This document shows, piece after piece, positions 26,912 through 37,964 of a stretch of DNA of 64,000 nucleotides. The notes beneath the pieces are model-generated. The model saw only the letters and a list, made by a program, of their open reading frames with translations, was not told the origin of the DNA and searched no databases. Every line of letters starts with the position of its first letter. Position 1 is the first letter of the stretch. The stretch is from Variovorax paradoxus (GTDB taxonomy: Bacteria > Pseudomonadota > Gammaproteobacteria > Burkholderiales > Burkholderiaceae_C). The stretch is taken from positions 2,356,001 to 2,420,000 of the forward strand of contig CP063166.1 of NCBI GenBank assembly GCA_016806145.1, read 5' to 3'. Position numbers and translations under genes: made by a program.

Positions 26912-28894
26912 TTACACCGTCTTGGGCCGCATGCGGGCGCGCAATTCGAGCCGCCGCGCCTCGAGCGCCTTGTAGCGCTCGAGCGCCCGCGGGTCCTTGC
27001 CGACGGCCGCGATGGCCTCGCTCTGCTGGAACTTGAGGCGGTCGTCGAGCATGAAGTCGAGCACGCTGCCCAGCTCGCGCGCGGCCTCGGCCAGCAGATC
27101 GTTCTCGCTCGCTTCCGGATCGACGGGCGGGCCGCCTTCAGACGCCGTCATCAGCTTCTCGGCCAGCGCCTCGAACTCCTGGCCGCGCATGCCCTCGCGC
27201 AGCGCGGCCCACGACTGGGCGCCGTGCTCGTGAAGCTGGCTGTCGAGCCAGGTGAAGAGCGCGCCGTGCGGCCCGGGCAGCTCGCACAGCATCAGGTGCA
27301 CTTCGTGCGACAGCGGCTCCCACTGCGCCATGTTGGCGAGCAGCAGCCGCACCGCGATGTCGGGCCGGCTCAACGGCTGGCTGCGCCCGCGCATCGGTTC
27401 GCGCGGCGGCTCCTTGCGGCCGAAACGCTTGTTGAACGGGCGCTTCTTGCTATCGTTTTCGTAGTAACGCTCGCGCTCTTCGTAGACCGGCGGCTCGGGG
27501 AAGTAGCCGTCGTCGTCGGGTGGGCGCTCCTGGCTGCGCTCGGCCTGGCGCGAGGCAGCGCCGCCGCGCGGTGCCGCGGCCGTGGCCCAGAGGTCCGACA
27601 GCGCCGCCGCGTCGAGCTGCACCAGCGTCGCGATCTCGCTCAGCAGCTGCCGCTTGAGGGCGCCGTCGGGCAGCGCGCTCCACAACGGCCGCACGTTGCT
27701 GCTCATGTGGGCGCGGCCCTCGGCGGTGCCGAGGTCGCAGCCCTCGCGCGCGGCCTCGATCATGAAGCGCGACAGCGGCGTGGCTTCCTGCACGAAGCGC
27801 GCGAAGGCGTCGGCGCCGAATTCGCGGATGAAGCTGTCGGGATCGTGCTCGGCCGGCAGGAACAGGAACTTGATGCTGCGCGTGTCGGTGGCATAGGGCA
27901 GGGCGCCGTCGAGCGCCTTGCGCGCCGCGCGACGGCCGGCGGCGTCGCCGTCGAAGCTGAACACCACCGATTCGGTGAAGCGGAACAGCTTCTGCACGTG
28001 CTCGGTGGTACAGGCCGTGCCCAGCGTGGCCACCGCGTTCGGAAAGCCGAGCTGGGCCAGCGCCACCACGTCCATGTAGCCCTCGGTGACCAGCGCGTAG
28101 CCGCGGTCGCGGAAGGCGGCCCGGGCCTCGTAGAGGCCGTAGAGCTCGCGGCCCTTGCTGAAGACCGGGGTTTCGGGCGAATTCAGGTACTTGGGCTTCT
28201 CGTCGCCGAGCACCCGGCCGCCGAAGCCGATGCATTCGCCCTTCACGTTGCGGATCGGGAACATCACCCGGTCGCGGAAGCGGTCGTAGCGCTTGGCCTC
28301 GCTGGCCTCGACCTGGCCGTCCTCGGTGTTGACGATCACCAGGCCGCTCTCGGCCAGCAGGGGGTCTTCGTAGTCGGGGAACACGCCCGCGAGCGTGCGC
28401 CAGCCCGGCGGCGCGTAGCCGATGCCGAACTGCTTGGCGATCTCGCCCGAGACGCCGCGGCCCTTCAGGTAGTCGATGGCGCCCGGCGCCTGGCGCAGGT
28501 GCTTGCGGAAGGCGTCGCCGGCCTTCTCGAGCACGTCGGTCAGCGTGGCCTGCTTCTGGCGCTGGCTGGCAGCGCGGGCGCGCTCGGCCGGCGAGGCGTC
28601 GTCCTCGGGCACCTGCAGGCCGTACTGGCCCGCGAGGTCGTGCACGGCCTCCACGAAGCCCATGCCGGCGTGCTCCATGAGGAAGCCGATGGCGTTGCCG
28701 TGGGCCCCGCAGCCGAAGCAGTGATAGAACTGCTTGGTCGGGCTGACCGAGAAGGAGGGCGATTTCTCGCCATGGAAGGGGCACAGCCCCATGAAATTGG
28801 CGCCGGCCTTCTTGAGCTGCACGTAGCGGCCGACGATTTCCACCACGTCGGCGCGCGCGATGAGTTCCTGGATGAATGAAGCGGGGATGGTCAT
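26912..28894 (-). CDS. dnaG: DNA primase
   Basis: Replicative primase of 660 residues from the ATG at 28894 (MTIPASFIQELIARADVVEI); a TTG six codons earlier is in frame but less likely. The CHC2 zinc site is C38, H41, C59, C62 (CPFH...CFGCG). The TOPRIM core shows VTEGYMDVVAL and SFDGDAAGRRAA with the catalytic acidic residues. The Arg/Pro-rich linker and the C-terminal helicase-binding domain follow. It precedes rpoD as in the macromolecular-synthesis operon, but rpsU is not upstream; a divergent YihY/BrkB gene is there instead. Confidence 0.96.
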   Translation of the reverse strand: MTIPASFIQELIARADVVEIVGRYVQLKKAGANFMGLCPFHGEKSPSFSVSPTKQFYHCFGCGAHGNAIGFLMEHAGMGFVEAVHDLAGQYGLQVPEDDASPAERARAASQRQKQATLTDVLEKAGDAFRKHLRQAPGAIDYLKGRGVSGEIAKQFGIGYAPPGWRTLAGVFPDYEDPLLAESGLVIVNTEDGQVEASEAKRYDRFRDRVMFPIRNVKGECIGFGGRVLGDEKPKYLNSPETPVFSKGRELYGLYEARAAFRDRGYALVTEGYMDVVALAQLGFPNAVATLGTACTTEHVQKLFRFTESVVFSFDGDAAGRRAARKALDGALPYATDTRSIKFLFLPAEHDPDSFIREFGADAFARFVQEATPLSRFMIEAAREGCDLGTAEGRAHMSSNVRPLWSALPDGALKRQLLSEIATLVQLDAAALSDLWATAAAPRGGAASRQAERSQERPPDDDGYFPEPPVYEERERYYENDSKKRPFNKRFGRKEPPREPMRGRSQPLSRPDIAVRLLLANMAQWEPLSHEVHLMLCELPGPHGALFTWLDSQLHEHGAQSWAALREGMRGQEFEALAEKLMTASEGGPPVDPEASENDLLAEAARELGSVLDFMLDDRLKFQQSEAIAAVGKDPRALERYKALEARRLELRARMRPKTV

Positions 28895-28980
28895 GTAGGC
28901 GGGGAGCGGCAAATCATACGCAAGCCGTGGGTCCCCCGCGACCCGGCGGCATACTGGCGGCGACCGACCCTCCCGCCCGC

Positions 28981-30634
<1,654 letters not shown>

Positions 30635-30709
30635 GTAGGAGTCTCCTGAGGAAGAAAAGCCTTGCATTATCGAAGACGGCCCGGCGTGAGGCGGTTTCGG
30701 CGCGCGCAT

Positions 30710-30740
30710 AAAAAAAAGGCCCCGTCCGAAGACGAGGCCC
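30710..30740 (-). terminator. Phasin gene terminator
   Basis: On the minus strand GGCCTCGTC-TTCG-GACGGGGCC is followed by TTTTTTTT, about 50 bases beyond the phasin stop. Strong stem and long U tract. Confidence 0.85.
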
Positions 30741-30790
30741 TGAATTGGATCCGTGAGGACCCAAGGAGACAACTGGTGGTGGTCGGCGGC

Positions 30791-31345
30791 TCAGCGCTTG
30801 CGCGACGAAGCGGTCGCGGTCTTGGCAGCGGCGACGGCTTGCGTGGACACGGCGTTGAAGTTGGCTTCGGCGACGTCCGACGCTTGCTTGACGGCCTTTT
30901 GCACCGATTCGAAAGCGTTGTTGGCGGCGGCGACGGCGCTCTTCAGCACGGCGACGGCGGTTTCCGAACCGGCGGGAGCATTCTTCGAAGCGCTGTCGAC
31001 CAGGCCGACGAAGGCTTGCTGGGCTTCGCTGGCCTTCGATTCGAAGGCCTTGGTGAATTCGGCGCCGGTGCCTTGGGCGATTTCGTACAGGTGGCGGCTG
31101 TAGGCGGCGGTCTTCTCGGCCAGGGGCTGGAACAGGCTGGCTTGCAGCGTCAGCAGTTCTTGCGCGTCCTTCACGCTCAGGGCGGCCTGGGCGGTGGTGG
31201 CGGCTTCCGACAGGGCGGCCTTGGAGGCGGTCACGTTGAGTTCGACGAGCTTCTCGACGCCTTCGAAAGCCTTGGTGGTCAGGCCGAACAGGGTTTCGAG
31301 GTTGGCTTTTTGGGCGGCGAGGATCTGGTCAGCGGTCAGGGCCAT
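30791..31345 (-). CDS. phaP: Phasin (polyhydroxyalkanoate granule protein)
   Basis: Ala-rich, all-helical protein of 184 residues ([20 protein letters not shown], then [19 protein letters not shown]), the classic opening of the Burkholderiales phasin family. It coats polyhydroxybutyrate granules and controls their size and number. A Lys/Arg-rich tail ([11 protein letters not shown]) may touch DNA or phosphate. Codon choice looks more restricted than in neighbours (many GCC and AAG), as in highly expressed genes. Upstream, TTGCTTTGCAGCAA at 31467-31480 resembles a repressor site of the PhaR kind. Confidence 0.93.
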   Translation of the reverse strand: MALTADQILAAQKANLETLFGLTTKAFEGVEKLVELNVTASKAALSEAATTAQAALSVKDAQELLTLQASLFQPLAEKTAAYSRHLYEIAQGTGAEFTKAFESKASEAQQAFVGLVDSASKNAPAGSETAVAVLKSAVAAANNAFESVQKAVKQASDVAEANFNAVSTQAVAAAKTATASSRKR

Positions 31346-31466
31346 TTGGAATCTCCGGAAGGGATGATGGTTGGTCTATTCACGTGCGCTGCGCCTCGTC
31401 GGCTTTGTTGCGGTGCAGCATGGGCTCAAGTATAGGCAGCTGAAATCTCCGGGCAAGGGGTTTTTG

Positions 31467-31500
31467 TTGCTTTGCAGCAATTTAGAAGGCGCTTTCTAAA
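31467..31500. promoter_or_regulatory. Adjacent inverted repeats in phaP leader region
   Basis: TTGC-TTTGCA-GCAA (31467-31480) is directly followed by TTTAGAAGGC-GCTTTCTAAA (31481-31500), a near-perfect 20-bp palindrome with one pair of mismatched positions. They lie between phaP and the divergent thioesterase gene in an A+T-rich pocket. The first fits PhaR-type repressor sites in general character; the second looks like a TetR or FadR-type operator. No matching regulator gene is adjacent. Confidence 0.55.
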
Positions 31501-31590
31501 ACCGGCCGGCCGCTCTTGAACCGCAATGGCGGCCGCGGGTGTCGCGCAGTCGCCTGGAGCCGGCGAAGGCCACTGGCAGAATCTCGCGCG

Positions 31591-32055
31591 ATGACGACGC
31601 CCGCCTCCCCCGCCTCTCCCAGCGCCAAGCCCGTGCCGCAGCCGCGCGCCAGCTACCCCGTCTTCCGCAGCATTCCCACGCGCTGGATGGACAACGACAT
31701 GTACGGCCACGTGAACAACGTCGTCTACTACAGCTGGTTCGACACGGCGGTGAATGCGCTGCTGATCGAGCGCGGTGCCCTCGACATCCACCAGGGCTCG
31801 ACCATCGGCTTCGTGGTCGAGACGCAGTGCAACTACTTCGCGCCGCTGGCCTTCCCGCAGACCGTGGAAGCCGGCATCCGCGTGGCGCAGGCCGGCCGTT
31901 CCAGCGTGCGCTACGAGGTCGGCCTGTTCGCGCAGGGCGCCGACACCGCGGCGGCCCAGGGGCATTTCGTGCATGTCTACGTCGACCGCACGACCCAGCG
32001 GCCGGTGCCGCTGCCCGAGGCGCTGCAGCGCGTGGTCGATTCGCTGCGGGCCTGA
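31591..32055 (+). CDS. Acyl-CoA thioesterase, 4HBT hot-dog family
   Basis: Hot-dog-fold protein of 154 residues. The active-site segment [21 protein letters not shown] near residue 32 carries the catalytic Asp and the GHVNN turn typical of YbgC/4-hydroxybenzoyl-CoA thioesterases. It would hydrolyse short or aromatic acyl-CoA esters in the cytosol. ATG at 31591 gives the family length; no strong ribosome site is visible. Its gene is divergent from phaP across the palindromes, so it may be co-regulated with polyester metabolism. Confidence 0.85.
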   Translation: MTTPASPASPSAKPVPQPRASYPVFRSIPTRWMDNDMYGHVNNVVYYSWFDTAVNALLIERGALDIHQGSTIGFVVETQCNYFAPLAFPQTVEAGIRVAQAGRSSVRYEVGLFAQGADTAAAQGHFVHVYVDRTTQRPVPLPEALQRVVDSLRA

Positions 32056-32066
32056 ACTCCAGTAGA

Positions 32067-32090
32067 AACGGCGCCCTTCAAGGCGCCGTT
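32067..32090. terminator. Hairpin between convergent genes
   Basis: AACGGCGCC-(6)-GGCGCCGTT, a perfect 9-bp stem, lies between the thioesterase gene (plus) and the small periplasmic protein gene (minus). A short U tract exists only on the minus strand (TTTCTA), so it is more likely to end the minus transcript. Confidence 0.6.
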
Positions 32091-32115
32091 GTCGTGCGAG
32101 ATTAAGAGAAGAGAC

Positions 32116-32523
32116 TTACTTCTTGGCCATCGCCTTGATGTCGGCCTTGCCCTTGTCCTCGTCGGCCTTGGCCTGCTTCACACAGGCGGACTTGGCATCG
32201 CCGGTCTGGTCGTCGCACTTTTCCTTCGCGACTTCATAGGTGGCCTTCACCTTTTCCTCGGCAACCTTGCGGGCGTTGCTGTCGCTGGGCTTGAACTGTT
32301 GTTCGAGTTCGGCCTTGGCAACGTTCTCCTTGCCCTTGGCTTCCTTCTGGCAGACGTCCTTGGCGTTGTCCTTCATCGTGTCGCACTGGGTCTTGGCGAC
32401 CTTGTAATCGGCCTCGATCTTTTCCTTGGCGACCTTGTGCTCGTCCTTGTTCATCTGGGCGCCGGCCTGGGTGGCGACGAAGCAGGTGGAGGCGAGCGCG
32501 AGCATGAGCAGGTGTTTCTTCAT
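32116..32523 (-). CDS. Small periplasmic twin-CX10C helical protein
   Basis: Exported protein of 135 residues with a clear signal peptide (MKKHLLMLALASTCFVATQA, cleavage near AGAQ). The mature part is highly charged and helical and contains two tandem copies of a roughly 43-residue unit (31-73 and 87-129). Each unit holds Y-x-VAK, a Cys pair with ten residues between (C47/C58 and C103/C114), then an AK-rich stretch. Helical hairpins closed by disulfides are likely in the oxidising periplasm. I do not recognise a named family. The CsbD-like gene is 48 bases upstream on the same strand, so a stress or envelope role is plausible but unproven. Confidence 0.75.
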   Translation of the reverse strand: MKKHLLMLALASTCFVATQAGAQMNKDEHKVAKEKIEADYKVAKTQCDTMKDNAKDVCQKEAKGKENVAKAELEQQFKPSDSNARKVAEEKVKATYEVAKEKCDDQTGDAKSACVKQAKADEDKGKADIKAMAKK

Positions 32524-32571
32524 TTTGGAGTTCTCCTAGTCGATGGGTGAGGGAAGGCGTGCGTCAGGACA

Positions 32572-32805
32572 TCAGTAGCGTTCGAACCAGAGCGCGTCGG
32601 GCGAGCGGCCGTCGCGCGATTCCCAGTCCTTGACCTGCTTCTCGGCCTCGTCGCGGCTGATGCCGTGACGTTCCTGGATGCGGCCCAGCAACTGGTCGCG
32701 CTTGCCGGCGATGACGTCGAAGTCGTCGTCGGTCAGCTTGCCCCATTGCTCCTTGACCTTGCCCTTGAGCTGTTTCCAGTTGCCTTCGATGGTGTCCTTG
32801 TTCAT
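32572..32805 (-). CDS. CsbD-family stress protein
   Basis: Small hydrophilic protein of 77 residues (MNKDTIEGNWKQLKGKVKEQ, then LTDDDFDVIAGKRDQLLGRIQ), a textbook CsbD domain of unknown molecular action that is usually induced by general stress. The ATG at 32805 is preferred over the one at 32811 because AAGGAG ends 6 bases before it; the earlier ATG would touch the ribosome site. It sits upstream of the twin-CX10C gene, likely in one transcript. Confidence 0.9.
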   Translation of the reverse strand: MNKDTIEGNWKQLKGKVKEQWGKLTDDDFDVIAGKRDQLLGRIQERHGISRDEAEKQVKDWESRDGRSPDALWFERY

Positions 32806-32999
32806 GCGCATCTCCTTGAGAGGTTGATTCGGCGGTCATTTCGCCGCCGTGAAAACACTGTCTCCAGGTGCATTCACCCCAGCGGTAGGACGTGCTGGGC
32901 AGGGTCCGTAGGCACAGGCCGACGGGGGCCGTGATAATCGAGTGATGCCCGGAAAAACTCCGGGCCGGGACGACCGAGAGAGACAACGCGCGCCGCACC

Positions 33000-34220
33000 A
33001 TGATCATTCACAGCCTGCTCGACACCGACCTCTACAAGTTCACCATGATGCAGGTCGTGCTGCATCACTTCCCGGGGGCGCGCGTCGAGTACCGCTTCAA
33101 GTGCCGCAATCCGGGCGTCGACCTCGCGCAATTCGCCAGCCAGATCCGCGAGGAGGTGCGCAGCCTCTGCTCGCTGCAGTTCCGCGATGCCGAACTGGCC
33201 TACCTGCGCTCGATGCGCTTCATCAAGAGCGACTTCATCGACTTCCTCGGGCTGTTCCGGCTCAACGAGAAGTACATCAACATCATTCCGCAGCCCTCGG
33301 GCGAGCTCGAGATCCGCATCCAGGGGCCGTGGCTGCACACCATCCTGTTCGAGATCCCGGTGCTGGCGATCGTCAACGAGGTCTACTTCCGCAACACGCA
33401 GAAGCGCCCCGATCTCGACGAGGGCCGCCGCCGCCTCGAGACCAAGATCGCGCAGCTGCAGGAAGCCGGCCTCGGCGACCTGAAGATCGCCGACTACGGC
33501 ACGCGCCGCCGCTTCTCGAAGGACTGGCACGAGGAGGTGCTGCGCACCCTCAACGCGCGCCTGGGCGCGGTGACCTCGCCGCCCGCCAACTCGCAGCCCG
33601 GCGGCCGGCTGCCGCAGCTCGCGGGCACCAGCAACGTGCTCTATGCGATGAAGCTCGGACTGATCCCGCTGGGCACCATGGCGCACGAATACCTGCAGGC
33701 CTGCCAGGCGCTCGGTCCGCGGCTGCGCGACAGCCAGATCTTCGGCTTCGAGAGCTGGGCGCGCGAGTACCGCGGCGACCTGGGCATCGCGCTGTCCGAC
33801 GTCTACGGCATGAGCGCCTTCCTGCGCGACTTCGACCTCTACTTCTGCAAGCTGTTCGACGGCGCGCGCCACGACAGCGGCGATCCGTTCCAGTGGGGCG
33901 AGCGCATGATCGCGCACTACCTCGCGAACCGCGTCGACCCGCGCACCAAGACGCTGATCTTCAGCGACGGCCTCACGGTGCCGCGCACCATCGAGCTCTA
34001 CCAGCAGTTCCGCGGCCGCTGCCAACTGGCCTTCGGCATCGGCACCAACCTCACCAACGACCTGGGCTACGAGCCGCTGCAGATCGTGATCAAGATGATC
34101 CGCTGCAACGACCAGCCGGTGGCCAAGCTGTCCGACACGCCGTCGAAGAACATGTGCGAGGACGAGAAGTACCTGGCCTACCTGCGCCAGGTGTTCGAGA
34201 TCGAGCAGCCCGCCGCTTGA
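33000..34220 (+). CDS. pncB: Nicotinate phosphoribosyltransferase
   Basis: NAD-salvage enzyme of 406 residues that joins nicotinate to PRPP using ATP. Family marks are [20 protein letters not shown] at the start, [15 protein letters not shown], the autophosphorylated-His segment [12 protein letters not shown] and the phosphate loop [12 protein letters not shown]. Length is typical. A TGATAAT -10-like element lies at 32932-32938 and a small stem CCCGGA-AAAAC-TCCGGG at 32948-32964 in the leader. Its stop overlaps the next start (TGATG), coupling it to an ion antiporter gene. Confidence 0.95.
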   Translation: MIIHSLLDTDLYKFTMMQVVLHHFPGARVEYRFKCRNPGVDLAQFASQIREEVRSLCSLQFRDAELAYLRSMRFIKSDFIDFLGLFRLNEKYINIIPQPSGELEIRIQGPWLHTILFEIPVLAIVNEVYFRNTQKRPDLDEGRRRLETKIAQLQEAGLGDLKIADYGTRRRFSKDWHEEVLRTLNARLGAVTSPPANSQPGGRLPQLAGTSNVLYAMKLGLIPLGTMAHEYLQACQALGPRLRDSQIFGFESWAREYRGDLGIALSDVYGMSAFLRDFDLYFCKLFDGARHDSGDPFQWGERMIAHYLANRVDPRTKTLIFSDGLTVPRTIELYQQFRGRCQLAFGIGTNLTNDLGYEPLQIVIKMIRCNDQPVAKLSDTPSKNMCEDEKYLAYLRQVFEIEQPAA

Positions 34221-35569
34221 TGGCCGCGGCATTCGACGGCAGCACGATCTCGCCGCTGTGGGGCGTGCCCTTCGGCGGCATCCTGCTGTCGATCGCCTTA
34301 ATGCCGCTCTTCGCGCCGTCCTTCTGGCACCACCACTCCGGCAAGGTCTCGGCCGCCTGGGCGCTGGCCTTCCTGCTGCCCTTCGCGGCGCTGCACGGCC
34401 CGGCGCTCGCGGGCACGCAGCTCATGCATGCGCTGGTGGCCGAGTACATCCCGTTCATCGTGCTGCTGACCGCGCTGTTCACGGTGGCCGGCGGCATCCA
34501 CATTCGCGGCAACCTGCACGGGGCGCCGGGCCTGAACACCGCCATCCTCGCGATCGGCGCGGTGCTCGCGAGCTTCATGGGCACCACGGGCGCGTCGATG
34601 CTGCTGATCCGCCCGCTGATCCGCGCCAACGACAACCGCGTGCACCGCGTGCACGTGGTCGTGTTCTTCATCTTCATCGTCTCGAACGTGGGGGGCTCGC
34701 TCACGCCGCTGGGCGATCCGCCGCTGTTCCTCGGCTTCCTCAAGGGCGTGGACTTCTTCTGGACCGCGCGCAACATCCTGCCCGACACGATGTTCGTGCT
34801 GGGCGTGCTGCTGGTCCTGTTCCATCTGATCGACCGCCACTACTACCGCAAGGAAGGCATCCTGCCGGTCGACCCCACGCCCGACACGCGCGGCATCGGC
34901 TTCGACGGCGCCGCCAACTTCTGGCTGCTCGCGGGCGTGGTGGCGCTGGTGCTCATGAGCGGTTTCTGGAAGCCGGGCGTGCACTTCGACGTGGCCGGCA
35001 CCGAGGTCGGCCTGCCTGGGCTGCTGCGCGATGCCGGGCTGATCGCCATCACGCTGGTCTCGCTGAAGATCACGGCGAAGTCGGTGCACCAGGCCAACCA
35101 GTTCGAATGGGGCCCGATGGCCGAGGTCGCCAAGCTGTTCGCGGGCATCTTCCTGACCATCATCCCGGTGATCGCGATGCTCAGGGCCGGCACCCAGGGA
35201 CCGTTCGGCGCCGTCGTCTCGGCGGTCACGCGGCCCGACGGCCAGCCCGACCCGGCGATGTACTTCTGGGCCACCGGCATCCTCAGCTCCTTCCTCGACA
35301 ACGCGCCGACCTACCTGGTGTTCTTCAACACCGCGGGCGGCGATCCCGTGGCGCTGATGACCACCTACGCGACCACGCTCGCGGCCATCTCGGCCGGCGC
35401 GGTCTTCATGGGCGCCAACACCTACATCGGCAACGCGCCCAACCTGATGGTCAAGGCCATCGCCGAGAGCCGTGGGGTGCGCATGCCGAGCTTCTTCGGC
35501 TACATGGCCTGGTCGATGGTCATCCTGCTGCCGCTGTTCGTCCTCTCCACCTTCCTTTTCTTCCGCTAG
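34220..35569 (+). CDS. Sodium:proton antiporter, NhaD/ArsB-like
   Basis: Integral membrane protein of 449 residues with about twelve helices. The core TALFTVAGGIHIRGNLHG, IVSNVGGSLTPLGDPPLFLGFLKG and LSSFLDNAPTYLVFFN motifs are those of the ion-transporter superfamily that includes NhaD and citrate/arsenite carriers. Bacterial members like this are usually annotated as Na+/H+ antiporters. The start at 34220 overlaps the pncB stop. The link between NAD salvage and ion exchange is not obvious and may only reflect shared transcription. Confidence 0.83.
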   Translation: MAAAFDGSTISPLWGVPFGGILLSIALMPLFAPSFWHHHSGKVSAAWALAFLLPFAALHGPALAGTQLMHALVAEYIPFIVLLTALFTVAGGIHIRGNLHGAPGLNTAILAIGAVLASFMGTTGASMLLIRPLIRANDNRVHRVHVVVFFIFIVSNVGGSLTPLGDPPLFLGFLKGVDFFWTARNILPDTMFVLGVLLVLFHLIDRHYYRKEGILPVDPTPDTRGIGFDGAANFWLLAGVVALVLMSGFWKPGVHFDVAGTEVGLPGLLRDAGLIAITLVSLKITAKSVHQANQFEWGPMAEVAKLFAGIFLTIIPVIAMLRAGTQGPFGAVVSAVTRPDGQPDPAMYFWATGILSSFLDNAPTYLVFFNTAGGDPVALMTTYATTLAAISAGAVFMGANTYIGNAPNLMVKAIAESRGVRMPSFFGYMAWSMVILLPLFVLSTFLFFR

Positions 35570-35582
35570 CGAGACAAAGCCC

Positions 35583-36563
35583 ATGAGCAAGCCCAAGATC
35601 CTGGTCGCCCGCGCGATCTTCCCCGAGACCCTCGAGCGCCTGGCGCAGCATTTCGAGATCGAGTCGAACCAGTCCGACGAGAGCTGGACCAGGGAGCAGC
35701 TCGCCGCGAAGCTGCAGGGCAAGCAGGGCGCCTTCACCACCGGCAGCGAGCGCATCGACGCGGCGCTGCTCGATGCCTGCCCCGACCTCAAGATCTGCGC
35801 CAACATGGCGGTGGGCTACAACAACTTCGACGTCGACGCGATGGCCGCGCGCGGCGTGGTCGGCACCAACGCGCCCGACGTGCTGACCGAGACCACCGCC
35901 GACTTCGGCTTCGCGCTGCTGATGGCCACCGCGCGCCGCATCGCCGAGAGCGAGCATTTCCTGCGCGCCGGCAAGTGGCAGAAGTGGAGCTTCGACATGT
36001 TCGCGGGCTCCGACATCCACGGCGCCACGCTGGGCATCATCGGCATGGGCCGCATCGGGCAGGGCATCGCGAAGCGCGGCGCGCACGGCTTCGGCATGAA
36101 GGTGATCTATCACAACCGCTCGCGGCTCGACGCCTCGCTCGAGGCCGAATGCAAGGCCAGCTATGCGAGCAAGGAAGAGCTGCTCAAGACCGCCGACCAC
36201 GTGGTGCTGGTGGTGCCGTACTCGGCCGCCTCGCACCACACCATCGGCGCGGCCGAACTCGCGCTGATGAAGCCCACCGCCACCTTGGTGAACATCGCGC
36301 GCGGCGGCATCGTCGACGACGCGGCGCTGGCCGCGGCGTTGCGCGAGCAGCGCATCGCCGCAGCGGGGCTCGACGTGTTCGAGGGCGAGCCCAAGGTCCA
36401 TCCCGACCTGCTGACCGTGCCCAACGTCGTGCTCACGCCGCACATCGCGAGCGCCACGGTGCCCACGCGCAAGGCCATGGCCGGGCTCGCGGCCGACAAC
36501 CTGATCGCCTTCTTCACGGGCAAGGGCCCATTGACGCCGGTCACGCCGTTGGCCGCCAAGTAA
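35583..36563 (+). CDS. 2-hydroxyacid dehydrogenase (glyoxylate reductase type)
   Basis: D-2-hydroxyacid dehydrogenase of 326 residues. The NAD(P) loop is GIIGMGRIGQGIAKRG near 154, with YHNRSR suggesting NADP preference. The catalytic triad is Arg in NIARGGIVDDAAL, Glu in DVFEGEP and His in TPHIASATV. Closest in pattern to GhrB-type glyoxylate/hydroxypyruvate or 2-ketogluconate reductases. It lies 13 bases after the antiporter gene in a run of five plus-strand genes (33.0-39.1 kb). Confidence 0.88.
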   Translation: MSKPKILVARAIFPETLERLAQHFEIESNQSDESWTREQLAAKLQGKQGAFTTGSERIDAALLDACPDLKICANMAVGYNNFDVDAMAARGVVGTNAPDVLTETTADFGFALLMATARRIAESEHFLRAGKWQKWSFDMFAGSDIHGATLGIIGMGRIGQGIAKRGAHGFGMKVIYHNRSRLDASLEAECKASYASKEELLKTADHVVLVVPYSAASHHTIGAAELALMKPTATLVNIARGGIVDDAALAAALREQRIAAAGLDVFEGEPKVHPDLLTVPNVVLTPHIASATVPTRKAMAGLAADNLIAFFTGKGPLTPVTPLAAK

Positions 36564-36590
36564 AAGAAAAGAAAGCGCCCCGCGATCCCC

Positions 36591-37964
36591 TTGGAACTCA
36601 CCGACTTGATTCTTCTGGCCCTGGCGGCCGTGGCCGTCATCCAGCTCGTGCTCTTCGTCTGGCTGCTCGCCCGCCGGCCGCCGCCGCCCGACCATGGCGA
36701 ACTGCTCGCCGCCAACGAGCGCACCGAGCGCGAACTGCGCCGCGAGATCGCGGAGAGTTCGCGCGGCGGACGACAGGAAACCGCGCAGGCCTTCGCCACC
36801 TTCCAGCAGTCGCTCGTGATGCAGGGCGCCGAGGCCACGCGCACGCAGAACGCCCAGCTCGACGCCTTCGCGCTGCAGCTCGCCGCGCTGCAGAAGACGC
36901 TGGCCGACACGCTGGCCTCGCAGCTGCAGGGCCTGTCGGAATCGAACGCGCGCCGTCTCGCCGAGGTGCGCGCCACGATGGAGAGCCAGCTCACGCAGCT
37001 GCAGCAGGGCAACGCCGCCAAGCTCGACGAGATGCGCAAGGTCGTCGACGAGAAGCTGCAGAGCACGCTCGAAGCGCGCCTCGGCGAGAGCTTCCGGCAG
37101 GTGGCCGAGCGGCTCGAGCAGGTGCACAAGGGGCTGGGCGAGATGCAGACGCTGGCCGTCGGTGTCGGCAGCCTGCAGCGCGTGCTGACCAACGTGAAGA
37201 CGCGCGGCATCTTCGGCGAGGTGCAGCTCGAGGCGCTGCTCGAGCAGGTGCTCACGCCCGAGCAGTACGCGCGCCAGGTCGAGACCAAGCCGCGCAGCGG
37301 GCAGCGGGTGGACTTCGCGATCCGCTTCCCGGGCCGCGGCGACGAGGGCGCGCCGGTCTGGCTGCCGATCGATGCCAAGTTTCCGCGCGACGACTACGAG
37401 CGCCTGATCGAGGCCCACGAGCAGGCCGACGCGGTCGCCGCCGAGCTCGCCGCCAAGGCGCTCGAGGCGCGCATCCGCGCCGAGGCCAAGTCCATCGCCG
37501 AGAGCTACCTCGCGGCGCCGCACACCACCGATTTCGCGATCCTCTTCCTGCCGGTCGAGAGCCTCTATGCCGAGGTGCTGCGGCGGCCGGGCCTGATGGA
37601 CGCGATCCAGCGCCAGCACCGCGTGACCCTGGCCGGGCCGACCACCTTGCTCGCGATGCTCAACAGCCTGCACATGGGCTTTCGCACGCTGGCGCTCGAG
37701 CGCCAGGCCTCCGAGGTCTGGAAGGTGCTGGGCGCGGTCAAGACCGAGTTCGAGCGCTACGGCGAATGGGTCGAGCGCGTGAAGGAACAGGTGGCCAAGG
37801 CCTCCGACACGCTCGACAAGGCCGATACCCGCGCCAAACAGATGCGCCTGGCGCTGCGCAAGGTCGAGGCGCTGCCCGAGGGCCAGGCGCAGGCGCTGCT
37901 GCCGCCGCTGGCCGCGGGCACCGAAGGCATCGACGCCGACCCCGACACCGGCGGCAAGCCGTGA
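36591..37964 (+). CDS. rmuC: RmuC-family DNA recombination protein
   Basis: Protein of 457 residues. A single N-terminal membrane helix (LILLALAAVAVIQLVLFVWL) is followed by a long coiled coil (about 50-190) and the RmuC nuclease-like domain (RGIFGEVQLEALLEQVLTPEQY, then LPIDAKFPRDDYERL and HTTDFAILFLPVESLYAEVL). RmuC limits inversions at short repeats. No ATG is in frame before the membrane helix, so the TTG at 36591 is taken as start. The stop overlaps the next gene's GTG. Confidence 0.9.
   Translation: MELTDLILLALAAVAVIQLVLFVWLLARRPPPPDHGELLAANERTERELRREIAESSRGGRQETAQAFATFQQSLVMQGAEATRTQNAQLDAFALQLAALQKTLADTLASQLQGLSESNARRLAEVRATMESQLTQLQQGNAAKLDEMRKVVDEKLQSTLEARLGESFRQVAERLEQVHKGLGEMQTLAVGVGSLQRVLTNVKTRGIFGEVQLEALLEQVLTPEQYARQVETKPRSGQRVDFAIRFPGRGDEGAPVWLPIDAKFPRDDYERLIEAHEQADAVAAELAAKALEARIRAEAKSIAESYLAAPHTTDFAILFLPVESLYAEVLRRPGLMDAIQRQHRVTLAGPTTLLAMLNSLHMGFRTLALERQASEVWKVLGAVKTEFERYGEWVERVKEQVAKASDTLDKADTRAKQMRLALRKVEALPEGQAQALLPPLAAGTEGIDADPDTGGKP

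Noticed and set aside
28895..28980. rpsU or a YqeY-like gene upstream of dnaG
   Set aside because: Only 86 bases separate dnaG from the divergent BrkB-like gene and no small open frame fits.
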